Positions 18,605-27,868 of a stretch of 64,000 bases of DNA are shown here, piece after piece (within the stretch, counting starts at the first letter, position 1; each line of letters begins with the position of its first letter). The notes under the pieces were generated by a model that searched no databases, had not been told where the DNA came from, and saw only the letters and a program-made list of their open reading frames with translations. This DNA comes from Hyphomicrobiales bacterium (lineage in GTDB: Bacteria; Pseudomonadota; Alphaproteobacteria; Rhizobiales; Xanthobacteraceae): assembly GCA_003135415.1 (NCBI GenBank), contig PLBP01000005.1:11015-75014 (forward strand), read 5' to 3'. The position numbers and the translations under genes are program-made.

Positions 18605-20041
18605 GTGAGGATACTCGCAAACTCCATGATATCGCGCGGCGCCCTCCTTCACTTTCATCGCCATCTTTTCCTCGCGGCAGCCCTCGCGGCGATCCTCAAT
18701 TTCATCGCCTTCTATCCGGGCATCCTGCACCACGACGCCTGGGCCTATTTCGCCGCCGCACGCAGCGGCGACTTTACCAACTGGCAGCCGCCGCTCCTCG
18801 GCAAGATGTGGATTCCGCTGCAGGCGATCTGGAACGGGCCGCAGCCGATGCTCGTCTTGTTCATGGCCGGCTATTGGTCCGGCTTCGTTTTGATCGCCCG
18901 CGCTTATGAAGCGGAAGGCGGCAAGCTCGCCGCCTGCACCTTCGCCGCCGGGCTTTTCCCGCTCGCGCTCAACTTCAACGGCCAGTTGGTGAAAGACGTG
19001 AGCATGGCGGTGTGCCTGTTGCTCGCGGCCGGCTGTGCTGCGGCGCTTGTGCGCGGCGCGATCAAGTGGCGCGCGGCGACCGTCGGCGCGATGTGGCTGT
19101 TCCTCATCATGGGCGCGTTCATGCGCGCGAACGCGCTGTTCGCGCTGCCGCCGCTTCTCGATCTTGCTGGCATCGCCACGAGCCCCTATTGGGCGAAAAC
19201 CGGGTGGATCAAACGGGCGATCGCCGTGTGCCTGATCTCGCTCGCCTTCGCGCCCGGACACATTCTCGCCGACCGCAATATTTTTCGCGTGCGCGACCTT
19301 TTTCCGATGTCGCAACTGCAAATCTTCGACATTGGCGGCATCACCTATTTCTCCGGCATCGACCGTTTCCAGGGGTTTTTCGGGCCCGACTTCGCGGCGA
19401 AGAACCGCACCTGCTACAAGCCGAAAGCATGGGATGTTTACGGTTGGGGCGGCTGCGAGGAAGTCTACGAGAACTTGCAGCCGCAATTCGGCTGGCCGCT
19501 CACGAAGATGTGGCTCGCGGCGCTTGCGGCCGATCCGACCACCTACCTTGAGCATCGTGTCGCCCACATCAATCGCTTTCTCGAGTTCCTCTGCCACGAC
19601 TGCAAGGAGATGATCTACACCGGCGCGCAGTCCTCGAATCAGAACGAGTTCACCTTCGAGCCGACAGTCATCTATCGAGCGATCGACTGGACATCGGAGG
19701 CAATCAACGATTCTCCATTCGGCCGGCCCTATGTGTGGCTTTTGATTTGCCTTGCCTGGTCGCTCGTGGCATTCGCGATTCCCGATCCGGTGACGCGGCG
19801 CATCACGCTGACGATGACGGCATCCGGCGCGCTCTATGCGCTCGCCTTCGCGGTCGTCGGGATAGCGAGCGATTATCGCTACATCTATTGGACGATGCTG
19901 TGCGCGCTAATCGCGACGCCCGCGGTCGTCGCGCGCGTCATCATGCGGCGCGACGCGCCGGCGCGGCTCCGCTTCGGACCGCTCGCAGGAATTTTTATTC
20001 TGATTGTGCTCCGCGAGATCGCGGTTCGCGCGATACCTTGA
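18605..20041 (+). CDS. Polytopic membrane protein, possible GT-C glycosyltransferase
   Basis: A 478-aa protein (GTG start) with about nine hydrophobic segments. The first periplasmic-type loop carries YPGILHHDAWAYFAAARSGD followed by TNWQPPLLGKMW. An acidic residue after the first helix and a WxPP motif are seen in families of putative GT-C sugar transferases that use lipid-linked donors, which is the basis for the call. Residues ~225-370 are a large soluble loop with several cysteines (NRTCYKPKAW, WGGCEEVY, CHDCKEM). The gene stands alone, convergent with holC. No neighbour hints at the substrate. It could equally be a membrane protein with no transferase activity. Confidence 0.6.
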   Translation: MRILANSMISRGALLHFHRHLFLAAALAAILNFIAFYPGILHHDAWAYFAAARSGDFTNWQPPLLGKMWIPLQAIWNGPQPMLVLFMAGYWSGFVLIARAYEAEGGKLAACTFAAGLFPLALNFNGQLVKDVSMAVCLLLAAGCAAALVRGAIKWRAATVGAMWLFLIMGAFMRANALFALPPLLDLAGIATSPYWAKTGWIKRAIAVCLISLAFAPGHILADRNIFRVRDLFPMSQLQIFDIGGITYFSGIDRFQGFFGPDFAAKNRTCYKPKAWDVYGWGGCEEVYENLQPQFGWPLTKMWLAALAADPTTYLEHRVAHINRFLEFLCHDCKEMIYTGAQSSNQNEFTFEPTVIYRAIDWTSEAINDSPFGRPYVWLLICLAWSLVAFAIPDPVTRRITLTMTASGALYALAFAVVGIASDYRYIYWTMLCALIATPAVVARVIMRRDAPARLRFGPLAGIFILIVLREIAVRAIP

Positions 20042-20057
20042 TAAGTATCTGTACGGG

Positions 20058-20507
20058 CTACGCTTTCTTCTGCCAGCGGCCGTCCTTGTCCTGCTGCCAA
20101 TAGATCACCTCGAAGCCTTCGCCCTGCGTCTCTTTCCACAGGTCGCGCGCGGTATCGACCGCGTCGGGATCGTTGCCGTCGAACAAAATGATCGCGCGCT
20201 GGTAGGCCGAAAGATCCGCGGCGGTGGCGCCGTCGATCAAAAAACGCACCTCGGAGCGATTCGGATTTTCCGGCTTCGTGGTCAACATCACGGGATGCTC
20301 GGCGGCCTCCTCGTCGCGATCGGTGCCGTGGGCAAGGAAGCTGTCGTCGCGATAGGTCCACAGCAGCGAGTCGAGCGCGTCGACGCGCTCGCCGGAGGCC
20401 GTCTGCACCACGCAGCGCCAGCCGCGCTCGAGACATTTTTCAATCAAAAGCGGCAGCGCGCGTTCGAGCGGTTGCGACTGCAAATGATAAAAATGGATCT
20501 CGGTCAT
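20058..20507 (-). CDS. holC: DNA polymerase III chi subunit
   Basis: HolC links the clamp loader to SSB. The 149-aa protein has the family start TEIHFYHLQSQPLERALPLL, then CLERGWRCVVQTASGERVDA, DSLLWTYRDDSFLAHG and a C-terminal IILFDGNDPDAVDTARDLW. It is normally next to pepA; here a low-GC gene lies between the two, all on the minus strand. Confidence 0.93.
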   Translation of the reverse strand: MTEIHFYHLQSQPLERALPLLIEKCLERGWRCVVQTASGERVDALDSLLWTYRDDSFLAHGTDRDEEAAEHPVMLTTKPENPNRSEVRFLIDGATAADLSAYQRAIILFDGNDPDAVDTARDLWKETQGEGFEVIYWQQDKDGRWQKKA

Positions 20508-20515
20508 TTTAGTTA

Positions 20516-21202
20516 TTACTCTATCAATTGCTGAATGCGCTTAGGAACGCTAACGCTCGTAAGCGCTTTCATTGCTTCTTTGCTGAGCCGTCTCAATTCA
20601 AATCTAACCCGTTTTTTCTCGATCGCGGTACGAATGCTATCTTGAATTTTTGATAGTCGGCTTTGACCTGTTTTGAATTCAACAAAAGTTATGTCGGTAA
20701 CTGCGCCTTGAAAATAACCGTCAAAAACAACGAAGTCGACTGGATCGAAAACAGGACGAACATCGTATGGATGATGCCCAAACCCTGGAAACATCGGAGC
20801 AATTTTTTCTAACGTTTTGCCTAATTGGCCAACGCGCGCTCTAGCAATGGCATCTTTTCGAATCTGGCGTACCGTTTTTAGTAACTGCCGCTCAACTGCA
20901 GTAGAGACTTTGTCTTTCCATCTATCGTCCAGAGTCCCCAACTCGTTATCATGTTCAAGCTGGGTATCCTCGATATCCTCTTCAAGTTGCTCCAATTTCT
21001 CTTTCAATCGATCTCGTTCACTTTTCATTCGAGTTAAAAGGTCCTTTGGGGGCTCCTTTCCATAAGTCAATTTGACTTCCGAAAGGCGAAACGGCTCCTG
21101 ACAATGAGGGCACCGACCGAAAAGACGAGTTTCCTCTTTATAAAAATTAAGAAGTGATCCGATGTTGCCATTTATTTCAATTCTCGCCATTTGCTCCCCC
21201 AT
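20516..21202 (-). CDS. Predicted nuclease related to archaeal Holliday junction resolvases (COG4741-like)
   Basis: A 228-aa protein with a CPHC metal-binding pair (31-34), a long charged coiled coil (~50-105: ERDRLKEKLEQLEEDIED) and a C-terminal half with DPVDFVVFDGYFQGAV followed by ITFVEFKTGQSRLSKIQ. The D...D and ExK pattern fits a PD-(D/E)xK nuclease core. GC is low (about 33-45% in the lines I counted), far below holC and pepA on either side, so it looks acquired. It ends 8 bases before the holC start and begins 21 bases after the pepA stop. The biological role is unknown; DNA repair or defence are both possible. Confidence 0.65.
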   Translation of the reverse strand: MGEQMARIEINGNIGSLLNFYKEETRLFGRCPHCQEPFRLSEVKLTYGKEPPKDLLTRMKSERDRLKEKLEQLEEDIEDTQLEHDNELGTLDDRWKDKVSTAVERQLLKTVRQIRKDAIARARVGQLGKTLEKIAPMFPGFGHHPYDVRPVFDPVDFVVFDGYFQGAVTDITFVEFKTGQSRLSKIQDSIRTAIEKKRVRFELRRLSKEAMKALTSVSVPKRIQQLIE

Positions 21203-21223
21203 ATTCTGTCCTGAAAAGAATGA

Positions 21224-22723
21224 TTAGTTCTCGTAGCGATCGCGCACGAGCCGGTCGAGGAGCCGCACGCCCCAGCCCGGCCCCCAGCTTGTGTTGATGT
21301 CGGAGGCCGACGCGCCCATGCCGGTGCCGGCAATATCTAGATGCGCCCACGGCGTCTTGTCGACGAAGCGCTGCAGAAATTGCGCGGCGGTGATCGAGCC
21401 GGCGTGGCGGCCGCCGGTGTTTTTCATGTCGGCGAATTTGGAATCGATCATCTTGTCGTATTCGGGACCGAGCGGCAGCTGCCACACGCGCTCGCCGGTC
21501 TCGATGCCTGCTTCGATCAGGTGCTTGGCGAGCTTGTCGTCGTTCGAAAACAGGCCGCTATATTCCTGGCCAAGCGCAATCAGGATCGCGCCGGTCAGCG
21601 TCGCGAGATCGATCATGAATTTCGGCTTGAAGCGCTCCTTGGTGTACCAAAGCGCATCGGCAAGCACCAAGCGGCCTTCGGCGTCGGTGTTGATGATCTC
21701 GATGGTCTGGCCCGACATCGACTTCACGATGTCGCCGGGCCGTTGTGCTGCGCCATCGGGCATGTTCTCGACCAGGCCGATGACGCCGACAACGTTGGCG
21801 CGCGCCTTGCGCGCGGCCAGCGCGTGCATCAAGCCGACGACGCAGGCGGCGCCCGCCATGTCGCCTTTCATGTCTTCCATGCCGCCTGCGGGCTTGATCG
21901 AAATACCGCCGGTGTCGAAGCACACGCCCTTGCCGACGATCGCGACGGGCTTGTCGCCTCGCTTGCCGCCGTCCCAACGCATGACGACGAGCCGCGGCTC
22001 GTGGACGGAGCCCTGGCCGACGCCGAGCAGAGCGCCCATGCCGAGTTTTTTCATTCGGCTCACGTCGAGAATGTCCACCGCGACGCCAAGCTTCTTCAGG
22101 GTGCTCGCGCGGCGCGCAAACTCGACCGGAAAGAGCACGTTCGGCGGCTCGTTGACGAGGTCGCGCGCGATCTCCACGCCACGGGCGAGCGCCTCGCGCG
22201 CGTTCCATTTCTTGCGCGCCGCCGCCGGTTCGGCGAATGCAATGGTGACATTCGCCGGCGCCGGTTCGCTCTTGTCCTCGCTATCTTTCTTTTTTGTTTT
22301 GTAGCGATCGAAGCGATAGGCACGGAGCCGCATACCGAAGGCGAAATCAGCGGCCGCTTCCGCGCTCGCCGCGCCTTCTGGAAATTCGAACAACACAGTG
22401 ACGTTTTTGGCGGCGGCGATCTTGCCCATGATCCCGCCGCCCAACTTCGCCCAGTCTCCGTGCCCGATCTCCTTCAACTCGCCGAGACCGAGCACGATCA
22501 GCCGGTCGGCTTTGAGGCCGGCAGGAGCGACCAGATCGAGAGCTTTGCCCTTCCCGCCCTTGAACCCCTCGGTGCGCGCGGCGCGGGAAACGAGGTCCTT
22601 GGCGGGCTCGAGAACCCTTCGCGTGAGTCGGCCGGAGTGCAAATTTTCGTCCGCGAGGATCACAAACGTCCCGTCGGAGAGCGGTTTCGGCTCGGAAAAG
22701 GAGATTTTGGGAGTTCCAGACAT
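21224..22723 (-). CDS. pepA: Leucyl aminopeptidase (M17)
   Basis: PepA removes N-terminal residues from peptides in the cytoplasm using two metal ions; in some bacteria it also binds DNA. I start it at the ATG at 22723 ([11 protein letters not shown]) with AGGGA upstream; the frame is open 10 codons further. The 499-aa protein has the metal-binding stretches [30 protein letters not shown] and the signature [18 protein letters not shown] ~155-base intergenic region separates it from divergent lptF. Confidence 0.95.
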   Translation of the reverse strand: MSGTPKISFSEPKPLSDGTFVILADENLHSGRLTRRVLEPAKDLVSRAARTEGFKGGKGKALDLVAPAGLKADRLIVLGLGELKEIGHGDWAKLGGGIMGKIAAAKNVTVLFEFPEGAASAEAAADFAFGMRLRAYRFDRYKTKKKDSEDKSEPAPANVTIAFAEPAAARKKWNAREALARGVEIARDLVNEPPNVLFPVEFARRASTLKKLGVAVDILDVSRMKKLGMGALLGVGQGSVHEPRLVVMRWDGGKRGDKPVAIVGKGVCFDTGGISIKPAGGMEDMKGDMAGAACVVGLMHALAARKARANVVGVIGLVENMPDGAAQRPGDIVKSMSGQTIEIINTDAEGRLVLADALWYTKERFKPKFMIDLATLTGAILIALGQEYSGLFSNDDKLAKHLIEAGIETGERVWQLPLGPEYDKMIDSKFADMKNTGGRHAGSITAAQFLQRFVDKTPWAHLDIAGTGMGASASDINTSWGPGWGVRLLDRLVRDRYEN

Positions 22724-22880
22724 GATTTTCCCTGTCGATTCAAGGCGTCGCAAAGACTGTTAACCGATCGGGCCAAAAGGAGCGAGACGCACCCTAAAGC
22801 CGTAATATCGCCAAATCTTCCAAGTCTTTAGATGGTGGGGACGTGGGTTAGCTGCTCGCTTAACGCGAAGTGGCGCGGGG

Positions 22881-24095
22881 ATGCAATCGATGGGGCGGCT
22901 CGACCGATACATCGTGATGACGGCGGGCGGGGCGTTCCTCGCCGCGCTTTCGACTCTCACCGGCATGGTCTGGCTCACCCAGATCCTGCGCCGCTTCGAT
23001 CTCGTGACGAGCCAAGGCCAAACTATTTTGATGTTCTTCACGGTGACGGGGTTGGCACTTCCTACGCTCATTCAGCTCACCGCGCCGATGGCGCTCTTCC
23101 TCGCTATTACCTACACGCTCAACAAGCTCAATGGCGACTCCGAATTGATCGTGATGGGCGCCGCGGGATTCAGCCAGTGGCAGCTTTTCCGGCCGCTCTT
23201 TTTGTTCGCGCTCGTGGTGACCTCGGCTACCGCCTTCCTCAGCATCGAGGGCGGCCCGCTCAGCGTCCGGATGCTGCGCGAACAGCTCGCGGTGGTGAAC
23301 GCCGACATCATCAGCAATGTCGCACAGCCCGGCCGGTTCGCCGCGCTCGACCGCGGGCTGACGTTCCACATCCGCGAACGCGCACCGGGCGGCGCACTGC
23401 GCGGCATCTTCGTGCACGATTCGCGCGACCCCAAGGGGGTCACGACCTACATCGCCGATCGCGGCCAGATCGTTTCCTCGGACGCCGGAATCTTTCTCGT
23501 CCTCGAGGACGGTACCATGCATCGCTCGGCGGAGAGATCGGACAGCGCCTCGATGGTCGAATTCAAGAACTATGCGTTCGACATGTCGCAGCTCAACGCC
23601 GGCGAGAAATCGGCCCAAGCGAGCGCCGCCGACATGCCGTTCTACGACTTGCTGTGGCCGTCGAAGGACGACCCCAATCCCAAGGTCGAGGACAGCCGCA
23701 ATTCCAAGATCGAGAACAGCAGCAATCTCAAGGCCGAAGAGAGCCGCATCCGAGTCGAGCTGCACAAGCGGCTTTCGTCTGCGCTCTATCCCATCGCCGC
23801 CTTCATCATCCCGTTCGCGTTTATCGGCTCGCCGCAAACCACGCGGCAAAGCCGCAACGCCGCGATCTCGGGTGCGGCCCTCATCTTCATGGCGATCGAG
23901 ATCGCGGGCTTCGGTACGTGGGGATTCGTCCAGCGCAACGAATACGCTTGGTTCCTGCCCTATCTCATGCCGCTGGCCGCGATCGTGCCAGGACTCATGG
24001 TCGTCGCCGGGTTCATCGAACTGCGAATGCCCACCTTCGTGCAACAGCTGACGAGCGCGCTGATGGCACGGATCGCGCGTCTGCAATCGGCGTAA
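22881..24095 (+). CDS. lptF: LPS export permease LptF
   Basis: LptF is one of the two membrane subunits of the LptB2FG transporter, which pulls LPS from the inner membrane. The 404-aa protein begins GRLDRYIVMTAGGAFLAAL, has the six-helix YjgP/YjgQ layout with a large periplasmic β-jellyroll between helices 3 and 4, and ends with helices around YPIAAFIIPFAFIGSP. The residues at ~270-290 hold short repeats (PKVEDSRNSKIENSSNLKAE), a locally expanded linker. It is followed by lptG and lptD. Confidence 0.92.
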   Translation: MQSMGRLDRYIVMTAGGAFLAALSTLTGMVWLTQILRRFDLVTSQGQTILMFFTVTGLALPTLIQLTAPMALFLAITYTLNKLNGDSELIVMGAAGFSQWQLFRPLFLFALVVTSATAFLSIEGGPLSVRMLREQLAVVNADIISNVAQPGRFAALDRGLTFHIRERAPGGALRGIFVHDSRDPKGVTTYIADRGQIVSSDAGIFLVLEDGTMHRSAERSDSASMVEFKNYAFDMSQLNAGEKSAQASAADMPFYDLLWPSKDDPNPKVEDSRNSKIENSSNLKAEESRIRVELHKRLSSALYPIAAFIIPFAFIGSPQTTRQSRNAAISGAALIFMAIEIAGFGTWGFVQRNEYAWFLPYLMPLAAIVPGLMVVAGFIELRMPTFVQQLTSALMARIARLQSA

Positions 24096-24105
24096 GGAAT
24101 TTGTG

Positions 24106-25200
24106 ATGGTCGCGTTTGGTAGGCTCGGGCGTTATTTCGGCCGCCGTTTTATCGGCGCGGTGATGCTTGTGTTCATCAACTGCGCGCTGTTGATCGGCAT
24201 CGTCGATTTCTTCGAGTTCAGCCGGCGGCTCGGCGAACGCGGAGACATCTCGGTCGCCGATATCGGCTATCTCGTCCTTTTGCGTTTGCCCGCTTACAGC
24301 GAACAGATGTTTCCTTTCGCCGTCTTGCTCGGGGCCATGGCGAGCTTTCTCACGCTCTCACGCCGGCTCGAACTCGTGATCGCGCGCACGGTGGGGGCTT
24401 CGGTCTGGCAATTCACGCTTTCCACGCTCGCGCTCGCGGTCCTGCTCGGCGCCTTCCTGACCGCCGTTTACAATCCTATTTCCGCCGCCCTGAAAGAGCG
24501 CGCGAACAAGATCGAAGCGTCGCTGTTCAATGCGAATCGTAGTCTCTTTCAGCAGAGCACCGACGGAATCTGGGTGCGGCAGCAGAGCGTCGACGGCCAA
24601 GCGATCCTGCAAGCACAGGCGAGCTCGGACAAGGGCCGCACACTCACGGGTATTCGTATTTTCTCGTTCGACCGGCACGACAAGTTCGTCGAACGCATCG
24701 AGGCGCAGTCGGCCGCGCTCGAGAGTGGCGTTTGGCGGTTGAACAAAGCGCGTGTCTTCCCCGCCGGCGTCGAGCCGCAGGATTACGATTCCTATCTTGT
24801 CAGCACGAATCTGACGCCCGAGCAGGTGCAAGGCAGCCTCGCCAGTCCCGACTCCCTTTCGTTCTGGGATCTGCCTGCCGCGATCAGCGCATCCGAGCGC
24901 GCCGGCATCAAAGCCGAGCGTTACAAGCTGCAATACCAGACCTTGCTCGCCCGGCCGCTATTGTTCGCGACGATGGTGCTGATCGCCGCTTCCGTGAGCC
25001 TCAGGATCTTCCGGCTCGGCGGCGTGGGAAAAATGATTCTGAGCGGCGTGCTCGCGGGCTTTCTCTTGTACGTGGCACAAAAGCTCACGGGCGAGCTCGG
25101 CGAAAACGGTATTTTGAATCCCGTGGTGGCCGGGTGGCTGCCTGTCGTTATCGGCGGATCGATGGGCTGCTGGATATTGTTGCAGCAAGAGGACGGTTGA
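24106..25200 (+). CDS. lptG: LPS export permease LptG
   Basis: The partner of LptF in the LPS extractor. It begins RLGRYFGRRFIGAVMLVFIN and has DFFEFSRRLGERGD and the conserved EQMFPFAVLLGAMASFLTLS typical of LptG. The C-terminal helices carry LRIFRLGGVGKMILSGVLAGF. A GTG one codon upstream (24103) is an alternative start. Its TGA overlaps the ATG of lptD (TGATG), so the two are coupled. Confidence 0.93.
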   Translation: MVAFGRLGRYFGRRFIGAVMLVFINCALLIGIVDFFEFSRRLGERGDISVADIGYLVLLRLPAYSEQMFPFAVLLGAMASFLTLSRRLELVIARTVGASVWQFTLSTLALAVLLGAFLTAVYNPISAALKERANKIEASLFNANRSLFQQSTDGIWVRQQSVDGQAILQAQASSDKGRTLTGIRIFSFDRHDKFVERIEAQSAALESGVWRLNKARVFPAGVEPQDYDSYLVSTNLTPEQVQGSLASPDSLSFWDLPAAISASERAGIKAERYKLQYQTLLARPLLFATMVLIAASVSLRIFRLGGVGKMILSGVLAGFLLYVAQKLTGELGENGILNPVVAGWLPVVIGGSMGCWILLQQEDG

Positions 25201-27755
25201 TGGTTCGGCGTAGTTCCGTCCTATTCCGGTGGCGAGCGTTCGCGCGCAGTCTCGCGCGCGCGTTTTTGCTTGCGCCGCTCGTGCTATTCGCGACTCCCGC
25301 GAACGCGCAATCGGATCAGACCCAACCTCAGCCTCAGGTCCAGACTGCGACCCCGCCACAGGCGCAACCCCAGCCTCAGCCGGCCAAGAAAAAACCGACC
25401 CTCCTGCAAGGGATGCGAGAGAAGAAATCGGATCCCAACGCGACCATGCTCGTGAACGCGGACGAACTCGTTCACAATTATCACGACAATATCGTTTCCG
25501 CCGTCGGCCACGTGCAGATCTATTACGATGGCGCGGTGCTGGAAGCTGACCGCGTGACCTACGACCGCAACACCAATCGAGTGCATGCGCAGGGCAAAGT
25601 CCGCTACAAGACGAAAGACGGCAAGATCCTGTACGGCGAAGTGCTCGAGATGGACAGGAATTTCCAAATGGGCTTCGCCGACTCGCTTCTGTTAGAGACG
25701 CCGGAAAAGACGCACTTCGCCGCGGCGCGTGTCGACCGCACTGAGGGCAACATCTCCGTGTTCCGAAGCGGCGTCTACACCGCGTGCCAAGCCTGCGAGG
25801 ACGACCCGAGTAAGCCGCCGCTATGGCGGGTAAAGGCGCAGCGCATCATTCACAACGAAAACGAGCAGATCATCTATTACGAAAACGCGATTTTCGAGCT
25901 ACTCGGCCAGCCGGTCCTCAGCGTACCCCTCTTTTCGACTCCCGATCCAAGCGTGAAACGGCGATCGGGATACCTGGTGCCGCACTTCTTCTCGACAAGC
26001 AACCTGGGGGTCGGCGTGGAATTTCCCTATTTCTGGGACATCGCGCCGGACAAGGACCTGACCTTCGCCGCCGTTCCGCTTACCCGTCAGGGCGGACTTC
26101 TGAAGGCCGAGTATCGGCAGCGGCTGGAGACCGGCGCATTCACGATTAACGCCTCGGGCATCATTCAGCAGGACCCGGGCGCCTTCTTTAACGGCATTGG
26201 CGTGAGTCCGGGAGACATAAAGGCTCGCGGCGCGATCGAAACCGCGGGCCAATTCAACATCAACAAGCAATGGGTATGGGGCTGGGACGCAGCACTCGTC
26301 AGCGATCGCGCCTATCTCAATGACTACAACACGCTCACGCTGAATCGCCAGAACGAAAAAGCTTCGCAGCTTTTCCTCGTTGGCCAAGGCGACCGCAGCT
26401 ATTTCGACATGCGCGTTTTGAGCTTCCTCGGCATGTCACTGGTCGACCGCAATAACGAGCAGCCGATCATCCATCCGGTGGTGGATTATTCCTACATTTA
26501 CGGCCAGCAGGTCTTGGGCGGCCAACTCGGATTCAACGTGAACTTCGCGAGCGTTTCGCGACAGGAAGCGCAGTTCAACGCGATCAATGCCAACGCCATT
26601 AACAACCAGAACCTCGCTCTAGGCCCAATTGGGGCTAATTTGTGCGACAGCCGAAACATTGTCCTGGGCACCTCTCCGGCGAACTGCATCATGCGCGGCG
26701 CGCCAGGCGAATACACGCGCGCGTCCTACCAATTGGACTGGAAAAAAACGATCACCAACAGTCTCGGCCAGATATTCACTCCATTCGTGCGGCTGCGCGC
26801 CGACGCCGCCTACAGCAACATCAACAACGACAACGGGGTCACTTCGCCGTTCATCAATACCGGCGGCGAGACGCTCGTTCGCACCATGCCCGCGATCGGA
26901 TTCGAAACGCGTTGGCCGTTCATGTCCGTGCACGAATGGGGCACGCAAGTTCTGGAGCCGATCGCGCAGCTGATCATCCGGCCGAACGAAACGCAGATCG
27001 GGAAATTCCCCAACGAAGACGCCCAGAGTCTCGTCTTCAGCGACGCCAATCTGTTCTCGATCGACAAATACTCCGGCTTCGACCGCGTCGAAGGCGGCTC
27101 ACGCGTCAATGCCGGTATTCAGTATTCGATGAACATCAACCGCTTCGGCACCATCAATGCGCTGTTCGGACAGTCCTACAACATCATGGGCAAGAACTCG
27201 TTCGCCATCACCGATGCGACCAATGTCGGCTTGGATTCCGGGTTAGAGAACAACGTCTCCGATTATGTCGGGCGCCTCTACTATCAGCCCACCAACAACC
27301 TAACCTTCACGACACGCTATCTTTTCGATCACAACACTTTCTCAGTTAACCGCTTCGAAGCGGAGGCGACGGTCATCTGGGGCCGGCTCCAGCTATCGAC
27401 GATTTATGCGAGCTATCAGGCGCAGCCGGACATCGGATTCCTCATCCGCCGCGATGGCATTCTAGAGTCGCTCACATACAATTTAGCGAAGCACTGGAAC
27501 GTGACGAGCGTCATTCGCTACGATCTCGACCTCAAACACCTGGACCTTTATACGATCGGGTTAAGCTATATTGACGAATGCTTCGCACTCTCGGCCGCCT
27601 TTTCGCACGATTCCACGAACTTCCTCTTCTCGAAGCCAGACAACAGATTCATGGCGAAAATCACGCTGAAAACGTTCGGCAACCAGGATATGCCAACCGG
27701 CGTCACGACCGTCGGACCGACCGCCGGTACGAACGTGTTCACGACGCCAAACTGA
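25200..27755 (+). CDS. lptD: LPS-assembly protein LptD
   Basis: LptD is the outer-membrane β-barrel that inserts LPS into the outer leaflet. I start at the ATG at 25200, which overlaps the lptG stop; the frame is open further upstream inside lptG but that part is not real. The 851-aa protein has a signal peptide (AFLLAPLVLFATPANA), a Gln/Pro-rich linker, an OstA-type N-terminal domain (LVNADELVHNYHDNIVSAVG) with TACQACEDDP, and a long barrel domain (SVPLFSTPDPSVKRRSGYL onwards). It precedes the SurA-like gene, which fits its need for a periplasmic chaperone. Confidence 0.94.
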   Translation: MVRRSSVLFRWRAFARSLARAFLLAPLVLFATPANAQSDQTQPQPQVQTATPPQAQPQPQPAKKKPTLLQGMREKKSDPNATMLVNADELVHNYHDNIVSAVGHVQIYYDGAVLEADRVTYDRNTNRVHAQGKVRYKTKDGKILYGEVLEMDRNFQMGFADSLLLETPEKTHFAAARVDRTEGNISVFRSGVYTACQACEDDPSKPPLWRVKAQRIIHNENEQIIYYENAIFELLGQPVLSVPLFSTPDPSVKRRSGYLVPHFFSTSNLGVGVEFPYFWDIAPDKDLTFAAVPLTRQGGLLKAEYRQRLETGAFTINASGIIQQDPGAFFNGIGVSPGDIKARGAIETAGQFNINKQWVWGWDAALVSDRAYLNDYNTLTLNRQNEKASQLFLVGQGDRSYFDMRVLSFLGMSLVDRNNEQPIIHPVVDYSYIYGQQVLGGQLGFNVNFASVSRQEAQFNAINANAINNQNLALGPIGANLCDSRNIVLGTSPANCIMRGAPGEYTRASYQLDWKKTITNSLGQIFTPFVRLRADAAYSNINNDNGVTSPFINTGGETLVRTMPAIGFETRWPFMSVHEWGTQVLEPIAQLIIRPNETQIGKFPNEDAQSLVFSDANLFSIDKYSGFDRVEGGSRVNAGIQYSMNINRFGTINALFGQSYNIMGKNSFAITDATNVGLDSGLENNVSDYVGRLYYQPTNNLTFTTRYLFDHNTFSVNRFEAEATVIWGRLQLSTIYASYQAQPDIGFLIRRDGILESLTYNLAKHWNVTSVIRYDLDLKHLDLYTIGLSYIDECFALSAAFSHDSTNFLFSKPDNRFMAKITLKTFGNQDMPTGVTTVGPTAGTNVFTTPN

Positions 27756-27868
27756 GCAGCGTGTCCCATTGCGGCCACATGACTTATGCATGTCAGGGTA
27801 CAAGACAGGGGATCGGAAACGCGGGCCAGCCCGATCAGCGATTCATGAACGACCTTAAATCGATCAAA

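Noticed and set aside
24732..25199. Upstream extension of the lptD frame inside lptG
   Set aside because: The frame is open, but the sequence is the out-of-frame reading of lptG, and a signal peptide begins exactly at the ATG at 25200.
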